Under the pieces are notes generated by a model. That model was given only the letters and a program-made list of their open reading frames with translations. It did no database searches and was not told where the DNA came from. A stretch of DNA of 64,000 nt from Paenibacillus abyssi (lineage in GTDB: Bacteria > Bacillota > Bacilli > Paenibacillales > Paenibacillaceae), in NCBI RefSeq assembly GCF_014640295.1, contig NZ_BMGR01000004.1:248001-312000 (forward strand). The letters are read 5' to 3'. The translations under genes and the position numbers were made by a program. Positions within the stretch are counted from its first letter, which is position 1; the number at the start of each line of letters is the position of its first letter. Positions 17,533 through 26,560 of this stretch are shown here, piece after piece.

Positions 17533-17572
17533 GCCGTTCCAGTAGTTTTTAACTACGCAGGGACGGCTTTTT
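17533..17572 (+). terminator. Terminator after the cupredoxin gene
   Basis: GCCGTTCC pairs with GGGACGGC around an inner AGTAG/CTAC stem, followed by TTTTTC at 17568-17573. Confidence 0.8.
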
Positions 17573-17573
17573 C

Positions 17574-17854
17574 GTATTATTAGGTCAACCAGATTTACTG
17601 GTTGGCCTTCTTCAGCCTGAACTTCTTTCCGTTCCGGAAGAGCGTTGTCTCTTCTCCGAAGACTGACCATCCCTATACCCTGGCAGCCTTTAGCGGGAGG
17701 TTTTCCAGGATCGCCTGCTTCAGCGGATCAAGGACCGGAACAACTCAGATCTTATGAGAAGCATAAGAAAGTCTTATGGCGCCGCCCCTTCCCCCAAAGG
17801 CGTTCCCTCTGTTAAGATGTACTCAACCTAAATAGTCGGATGGAGGAGATCAGA
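17574..17854. other. Gene-poor gap with one copy of a dispersed repeat
   Basis: No ORF with a ribosome binding site is visible here. From 17690 to 17738 the reverse complement matches 31258-31305 with few differences. The remainder looks like decayed sequence. The leader of the dehydrogenase gene occupies the last bases. Confidence 0.5.
17690..17738 (-). repeat. Dispersed intergenic repeat, 17.7-kb copy
   Basis: Read on the minus strand this gives CCGGTCCTTGATCCGCTGAA and continues to GGAAAACCTCCCGCTAA. The same 48 bases recur on the plus strand at 31258-31305 with about three differences. Confidence 0.8.
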
Positions 17855-18541
17855 ATGGGCGTATTGGACGGACGAGTTGCATTGATTAGCGGTGCGGGAA
17901 CCGGTCTTGGTAATGCGACCGCCATTGCTTATGCGAGAGAAGGCGCAGCAGTAATATTAGTCGGCAGACGCAAAGGCAAACTGGAGGAAACCGCGCAGGA
18001 AATTGCAGCTGTGACAAGCGGCAAGGGACAGACCTTGGTTTATCCTGCCGATGTCTCATCCGAATCACAAATAAACGCAGCCGTGCAGGCAGCCGTAGCG
18101 GCTTTCGGAAACATCGACGTATTGGTTAACAATGCTGCGGTATTCGAGCCCGGACTCGTAATTGAATTGACGGCAGAAGAATGGGACAAGCAAATCGCCG
18201 TCAATTTGACCGGTCCTTTCCTGCTTACAAGAGCGGTGCTTCCCATCATGAGAAAATCCCGATACGGAAGGATCATCAATATTACATCCAGCTTAGCTTC
18301 GAACGGCGCAGGCGGTTATGCCGCATACAGCGCCGCAAAGGCCGGACTCGAGTCCCTAACCCGAACATTGGCAGATGAAGAACACGAGAACGGGATCATC
18401 GCCAATCTGTATAACCCGGGCACGGTTAAGAGCGAGATGCATGCGACCGGTAAGGAAGCCTCCACGGTGACCCCCGATCTGATTCGGTTAGCCTCGCTGC
18501 CAGCCGGCAGTCCAACAGGCACGCTGGTTACCTATAAATAG
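17855..18541 (+). CDS. Short-chain dehydrogenase/reductase
   Basis: A 228-aa SDR oxidoreductase. The NAD(P)-binding motif SGAGTGLG is at about 12-19, NNAA at about 90, the catalytic serine in ITSSLA at about 140, and YSAAK at about 155-159. The basic GRRKGK after the second strand suggests NADP(H). The C-terminal region is somewhat short and ends TGTLVTYK. The start is ATG at 17855 with GGAGGAG upstream. The substrate is unknown. Confidence 0.85.
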   Translation: MGVLDGRVALISGAGTGLGNATAIAYAREGAAVILVGRRKGKLEETAQEIAAVTSGKGQTLVYPADVSSESQINAAVQAAVAAFGNIDVLVNNAAVFEPGLVIELTAEEWDKQIAVNLTGPFLLTRAVLPIMRKSRYGRIINITSSLASNGAGGYAAYSAAKAGLESLTRTLADEEHENGIIANLYNPGTVKSEMHATGKEASTVTPDLIRLASLPAGSPTGTLVTYK

Positions 18542-18564
18542 GATCTATTGGCTATCTCGCCAAC

Positions 18565-18612
18565 AGACGCCGGATATTGCGCTCATCCCAGGTTGCGCAG
18601 TATCCGGCGTCT
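18565..18612. terminator. Bidirectional terminator between the SDR gene and zapA
   Basis: AGACGCCGGATA (18565-18576) and TATCCGGCGTCT (18601-18612) form a perfect 12-bp stem, extended inside by TTGCGC/GCGCA. It lies between two convergent genes. Confidence 0.75.
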
Positions 18613-18669
18613 TGTTGTGCAGTCCGATTGCCGCTGCTGTTTGCTCCAGCCGGACTTAATGGATGGTAT

Positions 18670-20058
18670 TCAGCTTTGCTCGATCAATTCGATCCACTCG
18701 TTATATTCCGACTGAAGTTTTGCATATTCATTACGAAGCTTGGCATGCTCCTCGCTTATCTCCTCATACTCCCGTTTCAAAGATTCGGAAGCCTGCCTGC
18801 TGGCTTGACTCTCCTCCGACAAACGAAGGATAGTCTCACTCAATCGGTTTAATTCGGCTGCCGCCTCTTCAGTCTGCCGCCGAAGTTGCTGCGCTTCTTC
18901 CTTCAGCTCTTGCTCCAGCTGTGCCCGCTGCTCTTCATCACTCTGCGATTGTTCTGCCCGGCGGACCGCTTCCGCCGCCCTGCCTTCCAGGGCCTGCAGC
19001 TGTTCCATGAGCTGGGCTTCGCGGACCGCGTTCTTCTCCAGCTCCTGCTCCAATTGTGAGATCTGCTTCCTTGATTCAAGAAGCTGCTGCTGTTGGTCAT
19101 GCTCCCGCTTCTGCGCAGCCGCAAGCTGCTGCTTGCGCTCCTGGTCAAGCTTCTGCGCGGCCGCAAGCTGCTGCTTCCGCTCTTGGTCGAGCTTCTGCGC
19201 GGCTTCAAGCTGTTCCCGCTGCTTCGCGAGCTGCTGTTCCAGCTGCTGAAGCTTGTGAATTCGCTCGCCTTCTTTGCTCTGAAGCTGTTCTACCCGCTTC
19301 TCAGCCTCAGCAAATCGTGATTCCCGCTGTCTCAGCTCGTTTTCTATGCCATGAAGCATGGTCCGTACCGCCTCTTCCTGCTCCATCGCCTGCATCGCCC
19401 GCACTTCCGCCTCTTCAAGCCTCTGCTCCAAGCGCTCTTTCTCCGCTTGGTGATGTTCTTCAACAGATTGAACTTTATTGCGCCAATCTGATTCCAAGCG
19501 TATTCTCTCCGCTTCCATCCGCTCTGCAGATTGCTGCTCCAGCTGCTCCAGCTCAGCTTTCCGCTCCTGTTCCCGGCGCTCAGCCTCTGCCTCCATCGCT
19601 TGCAGCTTCTCTTGCTCGCTGCTCTGCCAAGTTGCATCCAGCTCTTCATAGCGGGCCTGCCAGCTCGCATCCAACTGCTGAAGCTGCTGCTGGCGTTCAT
19701 CACGCAAACGTTCAATATCATCATTGGATTTCATTCTTTGCTCGGACAGATCGCTGCGAAGCGACAAAACGACAGCTTTGGCCTCGGCCAATTCTTCCGC
19801 CAGCTTCCTGTTCTTCTCCGCTTGCTCAGACAGCCGCTGATTATCCTGGCGGAGACGGAACACCTCATCTGCCATATGCACCGCTGCCAGCACGGCGATC
19901 CTCGGCATATCAAGCTTCGGGTATCCTTTGGCCAGCTTATTCATATTCTCATCAACAAGCGAGGCAACCCGCTTCATGTAATCTACACTGGAATGACCTA
20001 CTAATTTGTATTGATGCCCATATATATCAACCGTAACCCGTGTGCGTTCTGCTTCCAT
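18670..20058 (-). CDS. zapA: ZapA domain protein with a very long C-terminal coiled coil
   Basis: The first 80 residues are a ZapA domain (TRVTVDIYGHQYKLVGHSS... then MPRIAVLAAVHMADEVFRL), which binds FtsZ and promotes Z-ring bundling. Bacillus ZapA stops near 85 aa, but here an uninterrupted heptad-rich Glu/Gln/Lys/Arg coiled coil runs to residue 462. It includes near-identical 14-residue repeats around AAQKLDQERKQQLA. The start at 20058 is set by GGGAGGT; the upstream extension is not supported. The position next to pheT matches the Bacillus pheT-zapA region. Confidence 0.85.
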   Translation of the reverse strand: MEAERTRVTVDIYGHQYKLVGHSSVDYMKRVASLVDENMNKLAKGYPKLDMPRIAVLAAVHMADEVFRLRQDNQRLSEQAEKNRKLAEELAEAKAVVLSLRSDLSEQRMKSNDDIERLRDERQQQLQQLDASWQARYEELDATWQSSEQEKLQAMEAEAERREQERKAELEQLEQQSAERMEAERIRLESDWRNKVQSVEEHHQAEKERLEQRLEEAEVRAMQAMEQEEAVRTMLHGIENELRQRESRFAEAEKRVEQLQSKEGERIHKLQQLEQQLAKQREQLEAAQKLDQERKQQLAAAQKLDQERKQQLAAAQKREHDQQQQLLESRKQISQLEQELEKNAVREAQLMEQLQALEGRAAEAVRRAEQSQSDEEQRAQLEQELKEEAQQLRRQTEEAAAELNRLSETILRLSEESQASRQASESLKREYEEISEEHAKLRNEYAKLQSEYNEWIELIEQS

Positions 20059-20158
20059 TGCGTTTGTACCTCCCTGAATCTTACCCATCGTTGGCGCGAA
20101 AAAAGTCACATCAAAGTTCGCATGGAACTATTTCGATGTGACTTCGGATGTTTCCTGC

Positions 20159-22600
20159 CTATTTTCTTAATTCCGCGCCAAAAGATTGCTCCAGCGCTGT
20201 CACAACCTTGCCATGAAGCTCGGTTACTTCTTCATCTGTCAAGGTGCGTTCAGCGTTTCGGTAGACAAGGGACAATGCCACGCTCTTTTTATTCGCGCCC
20301 AGCTTTTCTCCGGTAAACACATCGAATACCTCGACCGATTCCAGCAAATCGCCGGCAGTTTCTTTAATTAATACAGTCAGCTTGCCTGCTTCCACCTGTT
20401 TTTCAAGAACAACGGCGATATCGCGGCCGATTGCCGGATAACGGGGCAGTGCCTTGTATACGATGGAGAAATCCGCAACCTCGTACAATGGAGACAGCTC
20501 AATCTCGAATACATAAGTGTCCGCCACATCAAATTCACGCTGCAGATCCGGATGCAATTGGCCGACATATCCAATACATTCACTGCCTCTTTCCGTATCG
20601 AGCAGCACCGCTGCTGTCCGGCCCGGATGCCAATGCTCAGGCGCCGCAGCTTCATATGTGATTTTGCCTGATATGCCAAGCAGGTCGAACACTGCTTCCA
20701 GCATTCCTTTTACATCATAGAAATCGACAGGCGCTGTTTTGACATTCCACTGCGCATCTGTGCGGCTTCCTGTCAGCAGAGCTGCCAGACGATGCTTTTC
20801 TTGCGGAAGTCGTGTCAATTCCTGCTCAGTGGACAAAAACACGCTGCCCATTTCAAACACAGCCACATTATCATTTTTGCGATTCCGGTTGTAACCGGCA
20901 ATTTCCAGCAAATGTGGAATCAGGCTGGTACGCAGTACGCTGCGGTCCTCGCTCATCGGCATCGAAAGCCGGACAGGATATACATTGCCTGCAAGCGCAG
21001 GAAACAGCCCCGTACGCTCAGGTGCGGTGAACGAGTAACTGATCACTTCATGAACCCCTGAATTAGTGAGCCGCTTGCGGATCTCGCGGCGAATCGCCTG
21101 CGGAAGCGTCAGTGAACCTGGCGTTGATGCCCCTTCGATCGGTGTCGTCGGAATATTATCATAACCATAGATACGGGCAACCTCTTCAATGAGATCGACA
21201 TCGCGCGTAATGTCACCGCGGCGGCTCGGTACTCGAACCTCAAAAACGTCATCCCCGGAAACTTCATATTCGAAATGCAGCCGCCCAAAAATAGTTTTTA
21301 CTTCCAGGCTGGAAAGGGACGTGCCGAGATAGCCATTGATTTTGCTCAAGGACACCTTGACGGTTACCGGACTAACACCTGCAGTAACAGCTTCCACTAC
21401 GCCTTCGGTGACAAGCCCTGCCGCATAGACGGCCATCAGTGCTGCCGCACGGTCCAATGCAGGAATGACGCGTCCCGGATCCACTTCCTTCTCGAAGCGG
21501 ATGCTCGCTTCCGAGCGCAGGCCCAACTGACGTGACGTCTTGCGAACTGTACCGCCGTCAAACCTCGCGGATTCCAGCAAGATATTTACGGTTTCCGACG
21601 TCACTTCGGAGTTGGCTCCGCCCATGACACCCGCGAGCGCGACCGGCTTCTCGCCATCGGTAATAAGCAGCATATGCGGCTCCAGACGGCGATCCTGGTC
21701 ATCAAGCGTGACCAGCGTTTCACCCGGTTTCGCCAAACGGACATCAATGCGCCCGCCGCTTACTTTATCAGCGTCGAACGCGTGAAGCGGCTGGCCGTAC
21801 TCCAGCATGACAAAGTTGGTAATATCCACAATGTTGTTAATCGGCCTTATGCCGGCAGCGATCAAACGGTTCTGCATCCATAATGGCGACGGTCCGACTT
21901 TGATGCCTTTAATGTATCTTGCAGCATAATGCGTGCAGTGCTCCGGTGCGCTGATGCTCACAGAAATATGATCGGCGGCCTGCTCTGAAGCGTCATGCAC
22001 CCTGTTATCAGGCAGCTTTACCTGCTGTCCGGTCAATGCGCCCATCTCATAAGCAACGCCGAGCATGCTCAAGCAATCGGAACGGTTAGGCGTCAGATCA
22101 AGCTCCATGATCTCATCGCTCAAACCCAGAACCTCAACGATCGGCCTGCCAATCTCGCTATCCTGAGGAAGTACAAGAATCCCTTCCTGCTGCTCCTTCG
22201 GCAGCAGCTTGTCGTTCAGGCCAAGCTCCTTCGCAGAACAGATCATGCCCTGCGATTCCACGCCGCGCAGCTTTGCCCGCTTAATATTCAGGCCATCCGG
22301 CAGCTTGGCGCCGATCATCGCAACCGGAACGTATTGGCCTGCATCAACATTGCGCGCGCCGCAGACGATTTGCAGATCCTCGCCTTGCCCGGCATCGACT
22401 GTGCAGACATTCAATTTATCCGCATCGGGATGTTTCTCTTTCTTCTTCACATAACCGACCACAACGCCGGTTACCCCTTTGTTGCGGGCTTCGACCCCGT
22501 CAACCTCAATTCCGCCGCGGGTTAGCTTTTCCGCTAATTCTTCCGCGCTGAAACCGCTCAAATCGATATATTCATTCAACCATTGATAGGATACTTTCAT
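20159..22600 (-). CDS. pheT: Phenylalanine-tRNA ligase beta subunit
   Basis: An 813-aa beta subunit of the heterotetrameric synthetase. It opens with MKVSYQWLNEYIDL, then an EMAP/tRNA-binding domain (GVVVGYVKKKEKHPDADKL), the B3/B4 editing domain, a B5 domain (LSKINGYLGTSL), and a C-terminal ferredoxin-fold anticodon-binding domain (YKALPRYPAIGRDIAVVL). The beta subunit edits misacylated Tyr. Length is normal. It is 33 bases after pheS and shares its T-box control. Confidence 0.96.
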   Translation of the reverse strand: MKVSYQWLNEYIDLSGFSAEELAEKLTRGGIEVDGVEARNKGVTGVVVGYVKKKEKHPDADKLNVCTVDAGQGEDLQIVCGARNVDAGQYVPVAMIGAKLPDGLNIKRAKLRGVESQGMICSAKELGLNDKLLPKEQQEGILVLPQDSEIGRPIVEVLGLSDEIMELDLTPNRSDCLSMLGVAYEMGALTGQQVKLPDNRVHDASEQAADHISVSISAPEHCTHYAARYIKGIKVGPSPLWMQNRLIAAGIRPINNIVDITNFVMLEYGQPLHAFDADKVSGGRIDVRLAKPGETLVTLDDQDRRLEPHMLLITDGEKPVALAGVMGGANSEVTSETVNILLESARFDGGTVRKTSRQLGLRSEASIRFEKEVDPGRVIPALDRAAALMAVYAAGLVTEGVVEAVTAGVSPVTVKVSLSKINGYLGTSLSSLEVKTIFGRLHFEYEVSGDDVFEVRVPSRRGDITRDVDLIEEVARIYGYDNIPTTPIEGASTPGSLTLPQAIRREIRKRLTNSGVHEVISYSFTAPERTGLFPALAGNVYPVRLSMPMSEDRSVLRTSLIPHLLEIAGYNRNRKNDNVAVFEMGSVFLSTEQELTRLPQEKHRLAALLTGSRTDAQWNVKTAPVDFYDVKGMLEAVFDLLGISGKITYEAAAPEHWHPGRTAAVLLDTERGSECIGYVGQLHPDLQREFDVADTYVFEIELSPLYEVADFSIVYKALPRYPAIGRDIAVVLEKQVEAGKLTVLIKETAGDLLESVEVFDVFTGEKLGANKKSVALSLVYRNAERTLTDEEVTELHGKVVTALEQSFGAELRK

Positions 22601-22633
22601 CGTTTCGTCCCTTCTTTCCTCGCTCTAGTGGCG

Positions 22634-23668
22634 TCACATTCTGGCAAACTGGCTTAAGAACCTCAGATCGTTCGTATAGAAATGGCGGATGTCGTCAATT
22701 CCGTATTTCAGCAGCGCAATCCGTTCCACGCCCATCCCGAAGGCAAAGCCGCTTACTTCATTCGGATCGTAACCGCCCATCTCAAGCACGCGCGGGTGGA
22801 CCATGCCGCAGCCCAGAATTTCAAGCCATCCCGTTTGTTTGCACATCCGGCAGCCGTCGCCGCCGCATTGCACACAGGTAACATCCACCTCTGCGCTCGG
22901 CTCCGTGAATGGGAAGAAGCTCGGACGCAGCCGGATCTGCGCCTGCTTGCCGAACATTTGCTGCACGAATTGCAGCAATGTGCCCTTAAGGTCGCTCATC
23001 CGGATATTTTTATCGATGACAAGCCCTTCAATTTGATTGAACTGGAACGAATGCGTTGCATCGTCATCATCGCGGCGGTACACTTTGCCTGGGCAAATGA
23101 CCTTAACCGGCGTCTTGCCGTTCATCGCTTTCATCGTCCGAACTTGAACCGGCGACGTATGCGTGCGCATCAAAATGTCGTCCGTTACATAGAAAGAGTC
23201 CTGCATGTCACGCGCCGGATGATTCTTAGGCAGGTTGAGCGCCTCGAAATTGAAGAAATCCGTTTCCACTTCCGGCCCTTCTGCAATCGTATATCCCATG
23301 CCGATAAATACGTCCTCAAGCTCCTGTGCCACTTTGTTAAGCGGATGAACTGCGCCAGCTGCAGGCTTCGTTCCCGGCAGCGTCACATCGATCGTTTCCT
23401 CGCGAAGCCGGTTTTCCGTCTCCTGCCGCTGGAAGATCAACTGTTTTTCTTCAATGACCACTTCGATTGCGCCGCGCACCTCATTGCCCACCTGGCCGAT
23501 AACAGGACGCTCTTCGGCGCTGAGCGAGCCCATGCCGCGCAAAATTTCCGTTAACGCACCTTTTTTGCCAAGAAATTTGACACGCAGTTCATTTAATTGT
23601 CCCGGATCAGCCACCTGCTGCAGCTCCTGCAGCGCTTCTGACCGTAATGCCTCCAAACGCTCCTTCAT
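22634..23668 (-). CDS. pheS: Phenylalanine-tRNA ligase alpha subunit
   Basis: A 344-aa catalytic subunit. The N-terminal coiled coil (1-85) is followed by the class II core with motif 2 [22 protein letters not shown] and motif 3 [38 protein letters not shown] is typical. The ATG at 23668 follows GGAGGCG. It is the first gene of the pheST operon. Confidence 0.96.
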   Translation of the reverse strand: MKERLEALRSEALQELQQVADPGQLNELRVKFLGKKGALTEILRGMGSLSAEERPVIGQVGNEVRGAIEVVIEEKQLIFQRQETENRLREETIDVTLPGTKPAAGAVHPLNKVAQELEDVFIGMGYTIAEGPEVETDFFNFEALNLPKNHPARDMQDSFYVTDDILMRTHTSPVQVRTMKAMNGKTPVKVICPGKVYRRDDDDATHSFQFNQIEGLVIDKNIRMSDLKGTLLQFVQQMFGKQAQIRLRPSFFPFTEPSAEVDVTCVQCGGDGCRMCKQTGWLEILGCGMVHPRVLEMGGYDPNEVSGFAFGMGVERIALLKYGIDDIRHFYTNDLRFLSQFARM

Positions 23669-23740
23669 TCCATTCGCCTCCTAACAAGCTGAAACGGCTC
23701 TGGCTGTCGCCACCCTCTAAGAGTAAGCATCGTTTCGCAT

Positions 23741-24042
23741 AAAAAAAAGCCCCTTCTCCCCGTAAGGGACGAAAGGACCGTGGTACCACCCTAATTCGGA
23801 TCGCCTCTTCATCTTCATCAGACGGGCAATCCCTCATACCGGATAACGGACCGGCGCCGGGCATCTCCTACTTGGCCAGCTTAGCGCGCGCTGCCGTTCA
23901 AAGCCCTGCTCAGGAGCGAACTTCGGCAGCCTGATTTCATGAAGACACTCTCAATCTCCGGTGTCCTCTCCCTGTACGAAAGCACTGCTTACTCTTCTCC
24001 GTCTTTGCATTTGTCACATGTTCTCATTGCTTGATACATTAT
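23741..24042 (-). promoter_or_regulatory. T-box leader (tRNA-Phe responsive) of pheST
   Basis: The T-box sequence AGGGTGGTACCACGG is on the minus strand at 23778-23792. It is followed by a terminator stem running into eight Ts (23741-23748). Upstream lies a long structured leader. A UUC codon at 23918-23920 in the context GAAGUUCGC fits the Stem I specifier for Phe, though I did not fold the RNA. Uncharged tRNA-Phe would stabilise the antiterminator. Confidence 0.9.
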
Positions 24043-24047
24043 CGTAT

Positions 24048-24076
24048 ATTATAGCCAAACCTTCCCTTTGTTGCAA
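24048..24076 (-). promoter_or_regulatory. SigA promoter of the pheST T-box transcript
   Basis: TTGCAA (-35, 24071-24076) and TATAAT (-10, 24048-24053) are exactly 17 bases apart on the minus strand. The start would be near 24042. Confidence 0.8.
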
Positions 24077-24084
24077 GAGTGAAA

Positions 24085-24231
24085 CTACTCGGTTTTTCTG
24101 CTTTTCCATGGCGGATCTCCGTGTCGATGGAGCATGTCCGTGAGTGTGAACACACCCCAAGGTATGATCCCTGATAATAAAGCATACAAAATAAGTTGAA
24201 CGGAAAACCTCTCGGTGAGCATCGTCCACAT
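24085..24231 (-). CDS. Small membrane protein downstream of gerC, 48 aa
   Basis: ATG at 24231, 14 bases after gerC, with AAAGGA eight bases upstream. The 48 residues contain one hydrophobic helix (VQLILYALLSGIIPWGVF) and a basic C-terminal tail. It stops nine bases before the pheST -35. It would be the fourth gene of the ger operon. I do not recognise a family; small membrane D-type subunits exist in some germinant-receptor operons, but membership is not shown. Confidence 0.45.
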   Translation of the reverse strand: MWTMLTERFSVQLILYALLSGIIPWGVFTLTDMLHRHGDPPWKSRKTE

Positions 24232-24245
24232 CGTATTTTTCCTTT

Positions 24246-25445
24246 CTACGGCCTCTCTGATTTGTTAATCGCGCCAATCGCCCTGATGTTAGCATGAACG
24301 GAGACGATGATATCGCTTTTGGCAAAATAGTTGATCCCGGTTTCCCAGTCCGGCTCTATGGCCTGGAACATCCTGTAGTGGTTTTTCTCCAGGTGACTGC
24401 GCAGCAGCAGTACATCAACCTTTTTTTGCCGCTGTACCTTATGGATTGTCTTTTCGGCGGTACGGCGAATTTCTTCTTCGATCAGCTTTTCCATTTCTTT
24501 GATTACGGGTGCGGACATCAGATCCGGCCGATCAAACAGCTCAGCTATGATGCCTTCTGTTTTAATGTGATAATGGAATTTAATTCGATTACGATCCTTT
24601 ACGTCGGCATGCAATGTCGTTTTTGATTCCCGAATTTCAAAATTTGATACATTGTCGTTCCATTTAATTTTGACGCTGCCTCCTTCAATTTTATCGTGCA
24701 GAAAATTAAGCCCTTTCGTTTCTTCCGCTGACAGAAAACCAACCAGCTTGTTATCCGTACCATTGAACATCGCGCTTCCCCGCAAATCCGCTTCCTTGTC
24801 GTTGATCTTTGAGATCTGCGGCAGCACAAAGCTTTGCTTCTGCAGCAGATATTCATGCACATCGCCGATTCTTGCCTTTTTCACGATTTCCGCATTTTTT
24901 CGGGAATTTTCCAATATCGAACTGATGTATTCAGCGGGAATCACCTCGTTGGACGCGACAACCGACAGCATTTGTTTCGCTTGGCCCTTTGATACGACGG
25001 TCCGGACGCTTCTGCGCATTTCATGATCGCGGATGAAGAAATCCAGGACATTGGCAAACCCCAATGTTTCGGCAGCGGATTCCGATATGACAATTAATTT
25101 CAAATGTTCAAAAAAAGGAGCTCGGCTAACCTCAGCCGCCAGACTCCTTGCAATCCCAAACATCGAATCGCCAGTTTTTGTGATGTTAAAATAAGCGCTG
25201 CTGCCATCCGAACTCCCGGATTTACCGTTTTTCATCAATCCTGTAGGAATGATGAACTGATATGTCACTTCAAATTGCTGCAGTCCTTTCGGTTCGTCAG
25301 CGCTCCCCTCTTTTTCGGCCGCTTCATCGACCGCAACGCTTAATACAAAACCGCGCTCCTCAATTTCCACCCGGTCCCAGCAGCCAGTCAGCAGCATCGT
25401 GCTTGCCATCAAACAAGCGATCCCTTTGAACCATGGCCTAACCAT
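24246..25445 (-). CDS. gerC: Ger(x)C-family germinant receptor lipoprotein
   Basis: A 399-aa C subunit of a GerA-type nutrient receptor. A signal peptide with lipobox LLTGC (about Cys22) is followed by WDRVEIEERGFVLSVAVD, the family's hallmark start. The mature protein sits on the outer face of the spore inner membrane. Its start overlaps gerB by eight bases. The C-terminal region carries the usual WETGINYFAKSDI. Confidence 0.92.
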   Translation of the reverse strand: MVRPWFKGIACLMASTMLLTGCWDRVEIEERGFVLSVAVDEAAEKEGSADEPKGLQQFEVTYQFIIPTGLMKNGKSGSSDGSSAYFNITKTGDSMFGIARSLAAEVSRAPFFEHLKLIVISESAAETLGFANVLDFFIRDHEMRRSVRTVVSKGQAKQMLSVVASNEVIPAEYISSILENSRKNAEIVKKARIGDVHEYLLQKQSFVLPQISKINDKEADLRGSAMFNGTDNKLVGFLSAEETKGLNFLHDKIEGGSVKIKWNDNVSNFEIRESKTTLHADVKDRNRIKFHYHIKTEGIIAELFDRPDLMSAPVIKEMEKLIEEEIRRTAEKTIHKVQRQKKVDVLLLRSHLEKNHYRMFQAIEPDWETGINYFAKSDIIVSVHANIRAIGAINKSERP

Positions 25446-26541
25446 TTACATCCCCCTTCAGTCCTCTTACAGTCGCAATGAATAACAACACAACCGGGGC
25501 GCTATAGCCTAAGAATAAGCTGATCAACACCAATAATTCGCCTAGTTCCCACAGCTCGACCACATCCTGCGGAAACAGGGCGGTTAAAAAAATAATCGGC
25601 GACAGCCAAAACACGTAATGAATTTTTTTGCCTTTTCCAATGACCGAATGCAGGGACAGCATGGCCGTATCGTAAGCCATCGTTGCCGAGTTAAAGATGG
25701 TCATAATGAAAATAACAAAAAAAAGCGATTCGAGCCGTTCAAAATAATCACCCGGGATCCTCACTTCCTTAGCAAGCTCTAACGTAGGAAACAACACATG
25801 CTCCGTGCCCATATTTGATAAGACGCCGATTACGACAATATAAACGACAACATATAAAACGACGATAATCAGTAATCCATACATCGCGGCTGAGGGCGCT
25901 TTTTCCGGGCGCTTCATTAATGAAATATAAGACAGCAAAACGGAAAAACCGATAAACATCAGAAGGCTGTCCTTCATCCCCTTCATGATATCCTGCCAGG
26001 GCGTGACCAAAAATGGTTTCAAATTATTGATCTCGATAATATTAGAGCTGAAGGCCAATATAAATAGAATGGTGCAAACCACGATCGGCAGAAACATGAG
26101 ATTCAAGCGGATAATGGCAATTCGCGACCCAAGGACGGCATAACTTACAATCATCAAAAAGGTCAGCGCAATCACTTCAACGGGGGTATGATCAAATAGA
26201 TACTGCCGGGAAATCACAGCGATCGCTCTGGCCTCATAGGCGGCAAACAACATCATAAAAAGCGTCATGGCAATGACTAGAATAAGCGCAATAGGCTGCG
26301 TGACGATTGTCCTGCTGTATTCATAAAAATTCATTCCCGGAAATCGTGCTGCCAGCTTCGCAATGCACCAACAAGAAATTGCCGTAAGCAACGCCGCCAG
26401 AATGATCGAGATACACGCATCGATGCCTTCAGAATGCATCGCCAACAGCCGTGGCGCAGCCAAAACTCCTATCCCGATCAGCATTGACGCGAGCGTAAAT
26501 GTGATTTCGATTTCAGTAGCTTTGTTCTTCTCACTTTGCAT
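25438..26541 (-). CDS. gerB: GerAB-type germination permease subunit
   Basis: A membrane protein of about 367 aa with ten hydrophobic helices, of the APC-superfamily GerAB/ArcD/ProY group. It has FTLASMLIGIGVLAAPR in helix 1 and GMNFYEYSRTI. This subunit is thought to bind the germinant. ATG at 26541 has GAGAGGAG eight bases upstream; the GTG three codons earlier is too close to that site. It is 20 bases downstream of gerA. Confidence 0.92.
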   Translation of the reverse strand: MQSEKNKATEIEITFTLASMLIGIGVLAAPRLLAMHSEGIDACISIILAALLTAISCWCIAKLAARFPGMNFYEYSRTIVTQPIALILVIAMTLFMMLFAAYEARAIAVISRQYLFDHTPVEVIALTFLMIVSYAVLGSRIAIIRLNLMFLPIVVCTILFILAFSSNIIEINNLKPFLVTPWQDIMKGMKDSLLMFIGFSVLLSYISLMKRPEKAPSAAMYGLLIIVVLYVVVYIVVIGVLSNMGTEHVLFPTLELAKEVRIPGDYFERLESLFFVIFIMTIFNSATMAYDTAMLSLHSVIGKGKKIHYVFWLSPIIFLTALFPQDVVELWELGELLVLISLFLGYSAPVVLLFIATVRGLKGDVNG

Positions 26542-26560
26542 TCTGCTCACTCCTCTCTGA

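Noticed and set aside
19056-20036. A 326-codon open frame antisense to zapA
   Set aside because: It is a shadow of the repetitive Gln/Glu coiled-coil codons, is Ala/Pro/Ser-rich, and has no ribosome binding site.
22682-23554. A 290-codon open frame antisense to pheS
   Set aside because: It lies wholly opposite a certain pheS gene; composition (many His, Arg, Cys) is that of an antisense frame.
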